DNA of 17,576 nucleotides from JAHCHG01 sp041745765 (GTDB taxonomy: Bacteria; Acidobacteriota; Blastocatellia; Pyrinomonadales; Pyrinomonadaceae), in assembly GCA_041745765.1 (NCBI GenBank), contig JBGTIH010000205.1:1-17576 (forward strand), in the 5' to 3' direction. Under the pieces are notes generated by a model. It was given only the letters and a program-made list of their open reading frames with translations. It was not told the origin of the DNA and made no database searches. Positions within the stretch are counted from its first letter, which is position 1, and each line of letters opens with the position of its first letter. This document shows, piece by piece, positions 6,844 to 16,152 of this stretch. The position numbers and the translations under genes were made by a program.

Positions 6844-7680
6844 TTATTCATTAAAATAATCTTCTCTCTTTCTTTTAACAAATCTTTCACTAAAATAATC
6901 TTCTCTCTTTCCTTTCGGTTTAGGTTCAATTCTTGATTCTAAAGGAGCCCCAATATTATTAATACTCTTTATATGCTCCATAACTGCTGGATTACACGTA
7001 AAACAAAATGCTCCAGATAATGCTCCGCCAAATTGATGTAAAATTCTAGCCAGTTGTGTCAAGATAAAGGTTACTCTTACTTTCATAGTTACATTTTTCG
7101 GTAAATTAGCATTTCCGGGTGTGTCTGGTGGAAATATTGCCGGTGCGTTAAAAGGACTTCCTGGAGCCTGCACCGTTGGTGTTGTCGAGATTGGTCCAGG
7201 TATCGGAGGCAATCTAACAACTGGTCGACTTCCAGGGGATGTTGGTTGAAACCCTGGTCCCGGTGGGCGAAAGGGAGTACGTGGATTCTTCCATGGAAGT
7301 GGATGATAAAATGGATTTAATCCACCATATAATAAGCTATCACTAAAATTCAAGCTATCATCAATGGTGTCAGAACTACTAATATCAATTATTTCATCAT
7401 CATACAATTCAAACCTACCATTAGCACCTAAAACAACTAATTCACCCTGCAAGTTTTGATAATCTGAATCTTCTGCATCACGACTATTTTCACTATTGCC
7501 AAGAGAATCTAAACGGAATGGCTCAACAGCACTAGGATTATCTACAATTGTATACCCTTGATCGAAAAGGTCATTACCTTCTTTAAATTGGGAATTCCAC
7601 ATAGATGAATACAGCCCATTACCGTCAGTAACCCAGATACATGCATCGCTATCCCCGCTACGATCCGCTTCATTACATTC
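6844..7680 (-). other. Variable C-terminal tip of the RHS protein (278 aa)
   Basis: This is the region after the conserved DPMGL that ends the RHS core. It has an acidic Ser/Asp-rich part (ENSRDAEDSDYQ, DIISSSDTIDDS-like), a Pro-rich linker of about 70 residues (PFRPPGPGFQPTSPG, LPPIPGPI, FPPDTPGN), then a compact hydrophobic segment (VRVTFILTQLARILHQFGG) and a CFTC pair, and finally a basic KREDYF tail. In polymorphic toxins this position holds the toxin module. No catalytic signature is evident. Confidence 0.55.
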
Positions 7681-10600
7681 CAAACCCATTGGATCTATAT
7701 AATTTAACGGGTTATTCATTACGTATAAATATTTGTTTAATGACTGGGAATTTCCCAGTGATCCGCCTAAAGGATCGGTAGTTGTAAAACGTCCTAATGT
7801 ATTTTGGTAATACCGCGCTTGAGCAAAATCAAGATCTGTTTCTTTGTCCCTTTCATATCCGGTAAATTTTTGCCTAATTCCATCTATACCATACCCCATT
7901 CTTGGTATCATTTCACCGAATGGTCTAAAGTCGAGTCTGGCTGTCACATTTCCTGATTCATCTGTAATAATCCGGGGGCTGCCTAGATAATCCCTTGTCA
8001 AATAGCTGACCTGCGGAGTTTGTGAAAGTTGTGTTGAATATTCTGCAACCATTCTACCGCTTAGGTCATATACAAAAATTGTAATTTCACCGGTTGCGGG
8101 AACGTATTTCTTGACCCGTTTTCCGTTTCCATCAAAATAGTATTGTCCAATAGTTTGACCTTGTAAATTTTTTGCCTCAACCTGCCTATTTTCAGCATCA
8201 TAAATGAATGTTCTTCCATTGGCATCCTTAATCGTGTTGCCGGTCAAATCAAACAAATAATCATCCTCTTGATCATTATCTTGATCTTGATCTATTTGAT
8301 TGTTGTTTGCTGAAATTGAAGGATTGAGAATTTTCCTGTCGTTTGTACAAACTTCGGTATTATTGTTGCAGTCCTTTGGTAAAGTCGTAGTATTAAGCTC
8401 ATCAAAATTGCGGTTTCCGTACCGGTCATAAGTGAAAGTTTGTTTCCAGGTTTCTGTTGTGCCAATCAACTCTTTGGCTTCTTTTAAGCGATTTAACGAA
8501 TCATACGAGTAATTCTGTATTGCCGTAAAAACAGGGTCGCTTCCAATTGCGGGAACTGTTATAGTTTGCGTTTTGACATTGCCATTGTTATCCGAATTAT
8601 TAGGCGTGTTGAAAGTATATTCCAACTTTAAGAGATTCGTCGCATTTTGAGTTGTTCCCAATGCAATCTGTACTGGCTGCAATCTGGAATTAAAATTTAT
8701 TGATTCCCATTTCCCGTTTCCAAGCTGCATCGAGCTGACTTCTCCTACTGATGTGTAGGTAAAGTTCTTAGCGTAATTCCAATATCCGGCATCACTATTT
8801 TTCTTACTCTGAACATTTCTCAAATTTCCCTCGCTATCAAGGACATTTTTGACGACCCTGCCCGAAGGATATTTCTCTTCGATAAGCACTCCCGATAAAT
8901 TGTAGATATATTCTATCGGATTATAAGTTTTCCCGTCAGTTGTCTGTTGACTCTTTGTAACTCTGCCTAATCGGTCAAACTCCAGATATTCCGTCGTTGA
9001 GAATCCATTAGTTACTTTGGTTAATTGTCCAATCGCATTAGTTACATTGCCATAGATATAATTTACGTTTTGAGTTGTGTAACCTGTTTCACCAGAATAA
9101 TTTGTTTGGGTGATCCGGTTCAAGGCATCGTAAACGTTAGTTGTAATAACTCCTCTTCCATTAACATTCTGTACCGCATTGCCATTGTTGTCGTATTGAT
9201 AGGATGTCGTGCCTGATTCGGGATTTGTTACAGTTAATAATCTAGATAAACTGCTGTATGAATAGGTTCTTATTTGATTGCCTTGATTAACCTGCTTAAG
9301 ATTATTTAAAGTGTCATTTTGATAACTTGTGTGATAACCATAGGCGATATTCGAATCGGTCGGAAATGTTACTGGCACGGTTGCCGGATCGGAAGCGGTA
9401 ATCTCCCATAAATCCGTATGTTGTCCAAGCCCATTTGTTTTTATAATTCTTTGTCTTCCAGCTTGATCAGTAATTAGAATTCGATTGCCATCAAAATCGG
9501 TTCTAACTTTTCCGGTTGAATTTGAATTACCTCCCCACGGTGCTGGTAACCCGACTCCTGAAAACTTTTCACTTTCTCTATGCCTATTATTATTAACAGA
9601 CTGCAAACGAGTCCAACCCATTGATTCTTCATTTGTTGCCTGGCTTGCTGTCGCCGCCCTGTATGGATTTGAGATCAGTTGATACGAATTTGGATTACCT
9701 ATCCAATATCGCGTTTGAACCTTAATGCCGTCCGCTTCATCTTCAGGGTCTTCTGTCGCCGCATTTTCAATTGTCCTTGACAAACGCACTCTGCCAAGCT
9801 GATCGAAATGCTCAGCCCTTATTTTCTTTCCGTCGCCCTTTATGTTTAGGTCGGAGCGAACAATGATTCTCCGTAAAATATTGTTATATTCGGTCGTCGT
9901 CCAAGATTCCAGAGCTGTCCCGACCGCTGCTTTTACCTTCTTCGGGCGACCCAAATCATCGTATTCAGTCTCATGTGTTAGATTATTATCAACATCTGTA
10001 ATAGAAGTTATCAATCCCGTGTGAAAATCATAAACAGAGGTCAAAGTCCTTTTGAGCGATGTGTCGAAAGCAATTTCGGTTTGTGTCGGGTAAAGCCCCG
10101 AAAAACCGTTAATCGAATCATAAGTTAATTTTGTTTTATAACCATTAGGGTCAATTGCTGTAAGCGGGTTTCCGTATTGATCATAGGTAGCAGACGTTAT
10201 TATTGCATTGCTAGAATTTAGACGAAAGCCATTTGCATCAGGATTCGGTAGAGTTGCTGCTTTAGTTGAATCCCAACTTCGCGTTTGAGTCGGATTTGCT
10301 GTTATGTCGGCATTATCATAAACAATTTCCGTATAAGATACTGCTATTCCGTTTGGTTGTTTAATTGTAGTTGATTTTGTCGCACTATTGACTTTCTTTG
10401 CTGTTGAATTCCAATACGAATTCGCATTATTTGCTGTCGAATTCGACGCATCTTCCGTCGGATTATAATAGACGCTTTCCGTGATTCTTTTCACGGTCGC
10501 TCCGCCCGGTATCCCTGTTATATTGCCTGACGAACCGAGCGGCATTGCGCTGTATGCCACCCAATCATATTCGGTTATTTTTGTAACATTTCCGTTTTTA

Positions 10601-12354
10601 TCATATTCATAATCCTTGATTGCCGTTAGAGACGGATTTCCGGCATTGTCGGGAATGGTCGTGAACTCCGTTTTAACGTATGTATTCAGCCGCCTCATCG
10701 AGCCGCATCCGTATTGTCCGCATCCGCTGACTTTATTGTTTGCCCATATTCTTTCGACGATTGTTCCGCCTGGACTGGTTTCCTTATGAACTCTTCCGCT
10801 TAAATCCGAGTCAATGTTAGTAGGAGTAAACTTCTGCGTGGTTACGCCGCCGTCCGGTCCGGTAATTGTCGTGGTTCCCGACTTACTTATCGCATACAGC
10901 CAGGTATCAGTAACCTGCTGCGTATTTCCGTCATATGTCGTGTCATATTTAAGTCTTTTTTCCTTTATTTTTCCTAGTAATGGAAGTAAGTCATCCGTTC
11001 CGAAGGCAACTTGATGAGAATAATCATATTCCGCCTTTGCTCCTGACGGCAGAGTTACGTCTATCAAATCTCCCCATCCGGGCGAACTGTTCGGATTATT
11101 CGGATCCTGGTTATAAGCAACCTGCCCGTCGTGTCCGTTGTAATTAAATGTATATTTCAATCCGCCTAATTGACTCGGCGTCTCTATTTCATCAATGACT
11201 TTAGGCTGGGAAACCATTATTTGATCCGAGTAACAGCATCTCCCGATTCCGTCGCTTGTCCCGGAAGTCGTGTATGGACGAATCACCGTAATATATTTCC
11301 ATTTTATCTTCCAAATAACCGGTTGACCATCAACCCCTAATTTATAAATATGGTCTTCCGTTAAAGAAATAGCCTTTCTAGCTACATAACGTCCCATTTG
11401 GTCAATATATCCGGTTACGGTTGAGCTGTCAGGCAGGGTAACCTGTCCTTTCGTTACAAAATTACCGTTTTCATCATAAACTCTCTGGGGCAGAACATTA
11501 TTTTGAGCATCAAGTTCCCCGTTTGTGACTTTGCTTCCATCGGGCATATAAATCGTCCAGCGATTCAGAAAAGCATCTTGCCCTTTTGGAATCTCGAGCC
11601 TCATGAATGTTCCGTCAGTGCTGTAATAAATCGTTGACGAATTAGGATCATCTGGCAGGTCAATAACCTGAACAGCCCACGGTCCACTGGGACAATCTGA
11701 GGTAGGCCAGTTCTGAGCAATACTTAAAGACTTTATTTTTCCGTGCGGGCTGACATTAAAATAACCGTCGCCAGTCTGTTGTTGTCCGGCGACCGTTGGA
11801 GCGTAATCGGAATATCCTGTAGGGCGAAATTCGTGTTGAGAACCATCGGGAAAGTAAATTATCAATTTCCAAATATACACGGATGCCCAATTTGGTTTAT
11901 TACAGGGAGCTCCGAGAGTAGGTTGATGAGGCTGATCCAGTTCGGCATTACGACTAATAACTCTTAACTGATAATCCCCGTCATATTTCCAACCGCCTTC
12001 ATAGTCGGCACGAATAAATCTTTGCGGTGAATAATCTCCATTATTATCAAGAGTCGTCATCACGTGAGATTCATATAATTTACTGTTGTATTTCAGCGAT
12101 ATTCCCTGCTGTGCCGTCCCGCGTCCCCTGACACTGCCGAATCCGAAATTGAACATCAAATTACCGTTGGTCGTATTAATTGATTCGATATCGGAAATCG
12201 CATAAGGAATTCCCGGCTGAAAATTTTGTTCGGAATGTTTATCCTGTGCCTGAATACCCGAATATCCGGCTAATGACAAACAAATTAAACTAAAGATCGT
12301 CATGAAAATTTTCCGATCTAACACCGACATTAAACTTGATTTGAATCTATTCAT
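6844..12354 (-). CDS. Secreted RHS/YD-repeat protein (1836 aa) with variable C-terminal tip
   Basis: I choose the ATG at 12354 because GAGGA lies eight bases upstream and the first residues form a signal peptide: a basic start (MNRFKSSLMSVLDRK), a hydrophobic core (IFMTIFSLICLSLAGYSG), then IQAQ. The frame stays open 42 codons further up but would overlap the preceding gene. After export come many YD/RHS repeats (YDDLGRPKKV, YDALNRITQ, EFDRLGRVTKS, YDRYGNRNF), which in this superfamily build a beta-barrel shell. The RHS core follows: DYLGSPRIITDESG, RPFGE, FTGYERDKETDLDFAQARYY, LGRFTTTDPLG, NPLNYIDPMGL, ending about residue 1558 (7681-7695). The remaining 278 residues match no toxin domain I recognise. 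RHS proteins serve as toxin carriers, adhesins or wall-associated proteins. With no secretion-system genes nearby, export by Sec is the direct inference. Confidence 0.9.
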   Translation of the reverse strand: MNRFKSSLMSVLDRKIFMTIFSLICLSLAGYSGIQAQDKHSEQNFQPGIPYAISDIESINTTNGNLMFNFGFGSVRGRGTAQQGISLKYNSKLYESHVMTTLDNNGDYSPQRFIRADYEGGWKYDGDYQLRVISRNAELDQPHQPTLGAPCNKPNWASVYIWKLIIYFPDGSQHEFRPTGYSDYAPTVAGQQQTGDGYFNVSPHGKIKSLSIAQNWPTSDCPSGPWAVQVIDLPDDPNSSTIYYSTDGTFMRLEIPKGQDAFLNRWTIYMPDGSKVTNGELDAQNNVLPQRVYDENGNFVTKGQVTLPDSSTVTGYIDQMGRYVARKAISLTEDHIYKLGVDGQPVIWKIKWKYITVIRPYTTSGTSDGIGRCCYSDQIMVSQPKVIDEIETPSQLGGLKYTFNYNGHDGQVAYNQDPNNPNSSPGWGDLIDVTLPSGAKAEYDYSHQVAFGTDDLLPLLGKIKEKRLKYDTTYDGNTQQVTDTWLYAISKSGTTTITGPDGGVTTQKFTPTNIDSDLSGRVHKETSPGGTIVERIWANNKVSGCGQYGCGSMRRLNTYVKTEFTTIPDNAGNPSLTAIKDYEYDKNGNVTKITEYDWVAYSAMPLGSSGNITGIPGGATVKRITESVYYNPTEDASNSTANNANSYWNSTAKKVNSATKSTTIKQPNGIAVSYTEIVYDNADITANPTQTRSWDSTKAATLPNPDANGFRLNSSNAIITSATYDQYGNPLTAIDPNGYKTKLTYDSINGFSGLYPTQTEIAFDTSLKRTLTSVYDFHTGLITSITDVDNNLTHETEYDDLGRPKKVKAAVGTALESWTTTEYNNILRRIIVRSDLNIKGDGKKIRAEHFDQLGRVRLSRTIENAATEDPEDEADGIKVQTRYWIGNPNSYQLISNPYRAATASQATNEESMGWTRLQSVNNNRHRESEKFSGVGLPAPWGGNSNSTGKVRTDFDGNRILITDQAGRQRIIKTNGLGQHTDLWEITASDPATVPVTFPTDSNIAYGYHTSYQNDTLNNLKQVNQGNQIRTYSYSSLSRLLTVTNPESGTTSYQYDNNGNAVQNVNGRGVITTNVYDALNRITQTNYSGETGYTTQNVNYIYGNVTNAIGQLTKVTNGFSTTEYLEFDRLGRVTKSQQTTDGKTYNPIEYIYNLSGVLIEEKYPSGRVVKNVLDSEGNLRNVQSKKNSDAGYWNYAKNFTYTSVGEVSSMQLGNGKWESINFNSRLQPVQIALGTTQNATNLLKLEYTFNTPNNSDNNGNVKTQTITVPAIGSDPVFTAIQNYSYDSLNRLKEAKELIGTTETWKQTFTYDRYGNRNFDELNTTTLPKDCNNNTEVCTNDRKILNPSISANNNQIDQDQDNDQEDDYLFDLTGNTIKDANGRTFIYDAENRQVEAKNLQGQTIGQYYFDGNGKRVKKYVPATGEITIFVYDLSGRMVAEYSTQLSQTPQVSYLTRDYLGSPRIITDESGNVTARLDFRPFGEMIPRMGYGIDGIRQKFTGYERDKETDLDFAQARYYQNTLGRFTTTDPLGGSLGNSQSLNKYLYVMNNPLNYIDPMGLECNEADRSGDSDACIWVTDGNGLYSSMWNSQFKEGNDLFDQGYTIVDNPSAVEPFRLDSLGNSENSRDAEDSDYQNLQGELVVLGANGRFELYDDEIIDISSSDTIDDSLNFSDSLLYGGLNPFYHPLPWKNPRTPFRPPGPGFQPTSPGSRPVVRLPPIPGPISTTPTVQAPGSPFNAPAIFPPDTPGNANLPKNVTMKVRVTFILTQLARILHQFGGALSGAFCFTCNPAVMEHIKSINNIGAPLESRIEPKPKGKREDYFSERFVKRKREDYFNE
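6847..6916 (-). repeat. 39-bp tandem duplication at the 3' end of the RHS gene
   Basis: The blocks starting at 6847 and 6886 (both containing TAAAATAATCTTCTCTCTTT) repeat with a 39-base period. The period is 13 codons, so frame is kept and the protein ends with two copies of KREDYF(S/N)E. About 28 of the first 30 bases match, indicating a fairly recent slippage or duplication. Confidence 0.75.
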
Positions 12355-12424
12355 TTCTACTTTCCTCTTCTGCCAAACTTTTCTCTTGAGTTTTGTTAAT
12401 TTTCTACAACCGGATCCAACCTGA

Positions 12425-13672
12425 CTATCTCCTGTAAAAAGCGGGAACGGGAGTATCACCTGCTTGTCCCCACTGGACAATTCTGGTTGCCGGGTTTCCC
12501 GAGCTGTTCAGGATATACCACGTCCCGTCGGAATTTCTCCACACGGCAATGTCCGCTTTTCCGTCTCCGTCATAATCGTTCGGAACTTCAATGTCGTCTG
12601 AGACTCCCCAGTTGTAGGTCAGGGTTTGTGAATCGGAACTCTTTAAGACATACCAGCTTGCTCCGCGCCTGACCGAGAAATCCGCCCGTCCGTCGCCGTC
12701 ATAGTCAGCAACCGCCGGTTTGTCGCCCGCGATTCCGTAAGCCTGGTATTGCACTGAAGAATCCGAACTTCGATAGACATAAAAAGTCGGTGTCCCGCTT
12801 CCTCTCCAAAAGGCAAGATCGGATTTTCCGTCCCCATCATAATCGCCGACTGCCGGCTTATCTCCTAATTGTCCGAATTGAGCGGAAACTAATTGGGTGG
12901 TCGAACTCTGTCTGATATACCAGGTTCCGTTTGAGGGTCTATAAATGGCAGCATCCGTTCTGCCGTCGCCATCGTAATCCGCCGGCACGGGAATGTCGCC
13001 GCTCGCGCCGAAATAGAAATACTCCGCTGCGCCGTCGCTGCTGCGTATCATATACCACGTGCCGGCAGTGGCGCGGAAAACACAAAAGTCGGTCTTGCCG
13101 TCGCCGTCGTAATCTCCGGGAGCGGGATCATCGCCTGATGCCCCCCAACTTTGAGAAACCTGCTGTGAACCGGTGCCGCCCAATACCCACCACGTTCCGG
13201 TCGAAGGTCGCCAGATAGCCAGGTCTGCCGGCGGCACTGCCGTTGCATTTGCGTCCTCAACCGCTAATAATTTTGAACCGGCATATACATATTCTTTTGA
13301 TAATTGAGGTGTTGGGGAAGGCAGCGGAGCGGAAAGAAACGGATTGATCTTCGAGAGAAGTCCTTCATTCACAGGATTTAGCTGAGTAGCTTTGCTTCTG
13401 TCAGCCATCACTCGTCTGGCATCATCTTCGAGATATTTGAGTCCCGCTCCCATCACTCCGAGCGAAAGAAAGACAATCAAACCAACTGCCACCCAATGCT
13501 GTTTCAGATACGAAGGTTTCAGTTTTCCTATAATTCCGGTTATTTCGTTTTTCCGGGAAGCAGCCGTTCCATCCGGTTTTTTGCTTGATCCAGAATTTTC
13601 GAAAACTTCTGTTAACCCGGTTTCGTTTAAAACATCGGCTTTGAGCGCATTTCTTCTTTTCTTTTTCGACAT
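12425..13672 (-). CDS. Membrane-anchored FG-GAP/VCBS-type repeat protein (415 aa)
   Basis: The protein starts with a Lys/Arg-rich segment (MSKKKRRNALK) and has one membrane helix at about residues 59-78 (HWVAVGLIVFLSLGVMGAGL), so the N-terminus should be cytoplasmic and the rest outside. A Pro-rich linker (APLPSPTPQ) follows. Then come repeats of about 45 residues, each with the calcium-binding loop DYDGDG(K/R)xD (near residues 187, 232, 277, 323 and 367), alternating with blades of the type RPSNGTWYIRQSS. These repeats form beta-propellers in FG-GAP/VCBS proteins and suggest adhesion or surface scaffolding. The ATG at 13672 has only a weak AAGAGA site. The gene ends 70 bases before the RHS start on the same strand, so both could be co-expressed surface proteins. 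Specific ligand unknown. Confidence 0.88.
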   Translation of the reverse strand: MSKKKRRNALKADVLNETGLTEVFENSGSSKKPDGTAASRKNEITGIIGKLKPSYLKQHWVAVGLIVFLSLGVMGAGLKYLEDDARRVMADRSKATQLNPVNEGLLSKINPFLSAPLPSPTPQLSKEYVYAGSKLLAVEDANATAVPPADLAIWRPSTGTWWVLGGTGSQQVSQSWGASGDDPAPGDYDGDGKTDFCVFRATAGTWYMIRSSDGAAEYFYFGASGDIPVPADYDGDGRTDAAIYRPSNGTWYIRQSSTTQLVSAQFGQLGDKPAVGDYDGDGKSDLAFWRGSGTPTFYVYRSSDSSVQYQAYGIAGDKPAVADYDGDGRADFSVRRGASWYVLKSSDSQTLTYNWGVSDDIEVPNDYDGDGKADIAVWRNSDGTWYILNSSGNPATRIVQWGQAGDTPVPAFYRR

Positions 13673-14033
13673 AATTTTTTAATTATTTCTCTTTTGGCTG
13701 TTAAACAGACCTCAATCCTTATCCGAAGAAGTGAAAATACACCTCCGGCTTTTGGTTTGAATGTTTAAATTTGGATTGATTTTTATGAACGGAAGGTTTA
13801 AGATACAATCTTGATATAGGTTTGCATCTTTTAAACAGGTTCTGTTCTAAAGATTAGCCGATCCTGCCGGAATGATAATTGGCGTTATCTTTCTGGCTTT
13901 TTCTGCCCTTAAAAGAGAGAAAAAGCGGCAAATCTGAATAAAATCAATAACTTTTCATCAAAGAACTTTTTGCTTTATATTTCTTCGCTTTAATTTATTT
14001 CCAACCCCTTTTTCAATAATTAACCGACGACAT

Positions 14034-14080
14034 AAAAAAAGCCGATCATCCTCAAATATATAAAGGACAATCAGCTTTTT
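14034..14080. terminator. Bidirectional terminator-like hairpin
   Basis: AAAAAGCCGATCATCCT pairs with AGGACAATCAGCTTTTT (some internal mismatches) across an AT-rich loop. A7 on the left and T5 on the right make it a plausible intrinsic terminator in either direction. No gene ends close to it, so what it terminates is unclear. Confidence 0.5.
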
Positions 14081-14389
14081 GAAACTTTTATTTGTTCGCT
14101 TATTTGCAAACGCTTCTGCTTACAAATAACCGAAACCTGAAATCCGTAAAAAGATTCCCGGGTTATTTTTATTACATTGTAAAGATTATCCGACATCAAA
14201 TAAAATAATTAGCTGTGTTGGCAATTTTTAAGATGTGAAGCGGCAGTAGCTCTGCGTGCACATAATAAAAGTCCAAATTTAAGGTAATTTTTTCTGATAA
14301 TAAAGATCAAAGAAGTTTATTGATAAACTTCCATTACAAAAATAAAAAGTAGTTCTCTTTCCCCGTAAAACTTTGGTCTTTTCTTTTAC

Positions 14390-14440
14390 AAAAAAGTATT
14401 TTTTCTTTTCAGAAATGCTTCCCCAAACAAATACTTTTTT
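14390..14440. repeat. Perfect 12-bp inverted repeat in an A/T-run region
   Basis: AAAAAAGTATTT (14390-14401) is the exact reverse complement of AAATACTTTTTT (14429-14440), separated by 27 bases. In such biased sequence chance is a real possibility. It could otherwise be a terminator hairpin on the plus strand, since it runs on into C and T7. Confidence 0.35.
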
Positions 14441-14795
14441 CTTTTTTTGTTGTCGGTTGAAAAAGACGGTATCACAGAAAAATTTCAAGTGTCAAGATTT
14501 TTTTGCAATCTTTTTCGTTTTTTATTCAAAGATCTTCCGGCTTTCTAAAATAAATCATTCTATAAACCCTTGTAAAATTAGGACTTGAGATTGTTTACAG
14601 AAAATTGTAATTTATCCGAAAAAAGTTAAAAACTTAGCAACATCTCTTTTATGAATTTCTGAGTTTGGGAAATTCCTTTTGGGGCATGGCATAGATAAAG
14701 GAAGAAATTCCCACTTTCGTTTAACAATTTTTATCCCTAGAAAAATCAATACGAAATATCGTTTACTTGATGGTAAAAATTTGTCTCGATATAAA

Positions 14796-14818
14796 ACCAA
14801 AAATCAGCAAGTAAGTGT
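14796..14818 (+). repeat. IS630 left inverted repeat
   Basis: ACCAAAAATCAGCAAGTAAG plus three more bases; it matches the reverse complement of 15852-15874 at 20 of 23 positions. It ends 14 bases before the transposase start. Confidence 0.75.
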
Positions 14819-14832
14819 GATAAACTCAAGTA

Positions 14833-15866
14833 ATGAGAACAGTAGATTACGTTAATCAGATCAAAGAAACCGCCGATGAGTTGAAAGTATTGGAGAATAA
14901 AGAAACCAACCCGCGTTTGAGAAAACGATTACAGCTTTTACGCATTTTGAAAAGTGGTTTGACACACTATTTGACCAAAGCCTGCGAAATGGTTGGTTAT
15001 ACAGATAAACACGGACGTGAGATCTGGAAGAAATATCTGGCAGAGGGTTTGGCAGGATACGGGCGGCTGAATTATTCGCGGCAAAAGCGCGGGAAACTGA
15101 GCTATGAACAAGAATCGCAGGTCAATGAGCGGGCAGCACAAGTCGGGTTTGGATCGCATCGGGAAGCGCAAGATTATATTATCGAGCAATTCGGGATAGC
15201 GCTGGCAATCTCGAATGTCGGGAAATTGTTCAAGCGGTTGGAAGTGCGGGCGAAAGTGCCGCGCCCATTGAATCGGCGGTCGTCCTTAGACGAGCAAAGA
15301 GAATATAAAAAAACTATGCCAAAAGGTTAAACGGGCGGCGTGATTATTTTGAAGATGAGTTTCGCTTTGGAACGCGCACCGATTTGGCGCGGCGTTGGAC
15401 AGCAAAGGGTGTGCGTCCTTTGGGCAAACAAAACATCGGGTATGACTACGGCTATTTGTATGTCGCGTTAAATCCATCAAGCGGCAGAGCATTCGGGTTG
15501 ATCTTGCCTTCGATGACGCTCGAAAGTATGAGCGTTTTTATGCGGGAGTTTCGACTTTGGCTGAAAGAGAACGGCGAGGCGGAAGCCGGAACGCAGTTTA
15601 TTTTTGATGGAGCGGGATCACATCGCAGTGAGAGGGTCAGTTACGCCTTGATGGAAAAACAATTGCTGCCGCCGTATTCGCCGGAACTCAATCCGGTGGA
15701 GCGATTTTTTCAGGAACTGCGGCGCGAGTTAAAGAACAAAGTTTATGAAAGTTATGAGGAAGTAGAAAAAGCCGTCGAAGTGATGTTCAAGAAGTATTTG
15801 GCACAACCGGAAGCGGTCAAAAAGTTGACCAATTTCCATTGGCTACATACAACACCTACTTACTGA
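14833..15866 (+). CDS. IS630-family transposase made by -1 frameshift (about 344 aa)
   Basis: Two overlapping frames encode one enzyme. The first frame (14833-15330) gives the N-terminal HTH domain (ACEMVGYTDKHGREIWKKYL; winged-helix part NVGKLFKRLEVR) and stops soon after a run of seven A (15307-15313). A -1 slip there joins EYKK to NYAKRLNGRRDYFEDEF and continues to 15866. The fused catalytic domain has the IS630 DDE acids: Asp in YFEDEFRFGT, Asp in FIFDGAGSHRS, and Glu in LPPYSPELNPVERFF. The fused length of about 344 residues fits the family (usually about 330-350). Programmed frameshifting or transcript slippage on A-runs is established for several IS families, so I read this as a working gene rather than a broken one. 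The stop codon lies inside the right inverted repeat. Confidence 0.87.
15307..15313 (+). promoter_or_regulatory. A7 slippage site for transposase frameshift
   Basis: Seven A followed by CT, read as TAT AAA AAA ACT in the first frame. A one-base backward shift reads AAA AAA AAC TAT and enters the open second frame with conserved IS630 residues directly after the junction. Ribosomal -1 frameshifting or RNA polymerase slippage would both work. Confidence 0.7.
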
Positions 15867-15874
15867 TTTTCGGT
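15852..15874 (-). repeat. IS630 right inverted repeat
   Basis: Its reverse complement ACCGAAAATCAGTAAGTAGG matches the left end with three mismatches over 23 bases. It overlaps the last codons of the transposase. Confidence 0.75.
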
Positions 15875-16152
15875 ATAACAAGTTCTTAAATCAGCATCCC
15901 TGCCATTGCTCTGCCTAATGGGGTAGAAAAGTCTAACGCTTCGGTGATAGAAACAAAAACAACCCTAAGTTCTCGAAGTTTATTAAGACTTGTATTAAGG
16001 TCGGTTAAACTTCTGCCGAAACGGTCAAGTTTCCAAATTAAAAGCACATCAATCTTTCTTTGCCAAGCTAGTTTAAGAAGTTCTTCACGCGTCGGGCGTA
16101 TTTTTGCTCCTGAGCCGACTTCTTCAAATTCAACTGTAAGTTTCCATTTTCT

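Larger units (their letters stand above)
13673..14795. other. AT-rich intergenic gap without a convincing gene
   Basis: About 1.1 kb. The right of the gap (14300-14600) has long T and A runs. Open frames at 14279-14488 and 14612-14800 (minus) are low-complexity, lack ribosome binding sites and look spurious. It contains the terminator-like hairpin at 14034-14080 and the A/T-run inverted repeat at 14390-14440. The promoter of the repeat-protein/RHS genes should lie near 13680-13800, but no clear -35/-10 pair stands out. Confidence 0.55.
14796..15874 (+). mobile_element. IS630-family insertion sequence
   Basis: The element is defined by inverted repeats at 14796-14818 and 15852-15874 (20 of 23 matching, ACCRAAAATCAGYAAGTARGTGT) that closely bracket a two-frame IS630 transposase gene. 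Both ends lie next to TATA sequences, in keeping with the TA target of this family, but the exact outer base is uncertain by a few positions. The right end abuts the truncated resolvase gene. Confidence 0.8.

Noticed and set aside
12355..12480. Longer RHS start adding 42 codons
   Set aside because: It would overlap the preceding gene and bury the signal peptide; the ATG at 12354 has a ribosome site and a proper signal sequence right after it.
14279..14488. Minus-strand open frame of 69 codons in the AT-rich gap
   Set aside because: Composed of Lys/Phe runs from T/A tracts, no ribosome binding site, and it spans a 12-bp inverted repeat; looks like chance.
14612..14800. Minus-strand open frame of 62 codons just left of the IS630 element
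   Set aside because: No recognisable protein, no good start context, and it runs into the IS630 inverted repeat.
15384..15866. Second IS630 frame as an independent gene starting at TTG
   Set aside because: Conserved residues (YFEDEF) lie upstream of that TTG and are continuous with the first frame through the A7 run, so it is part of one transposase.
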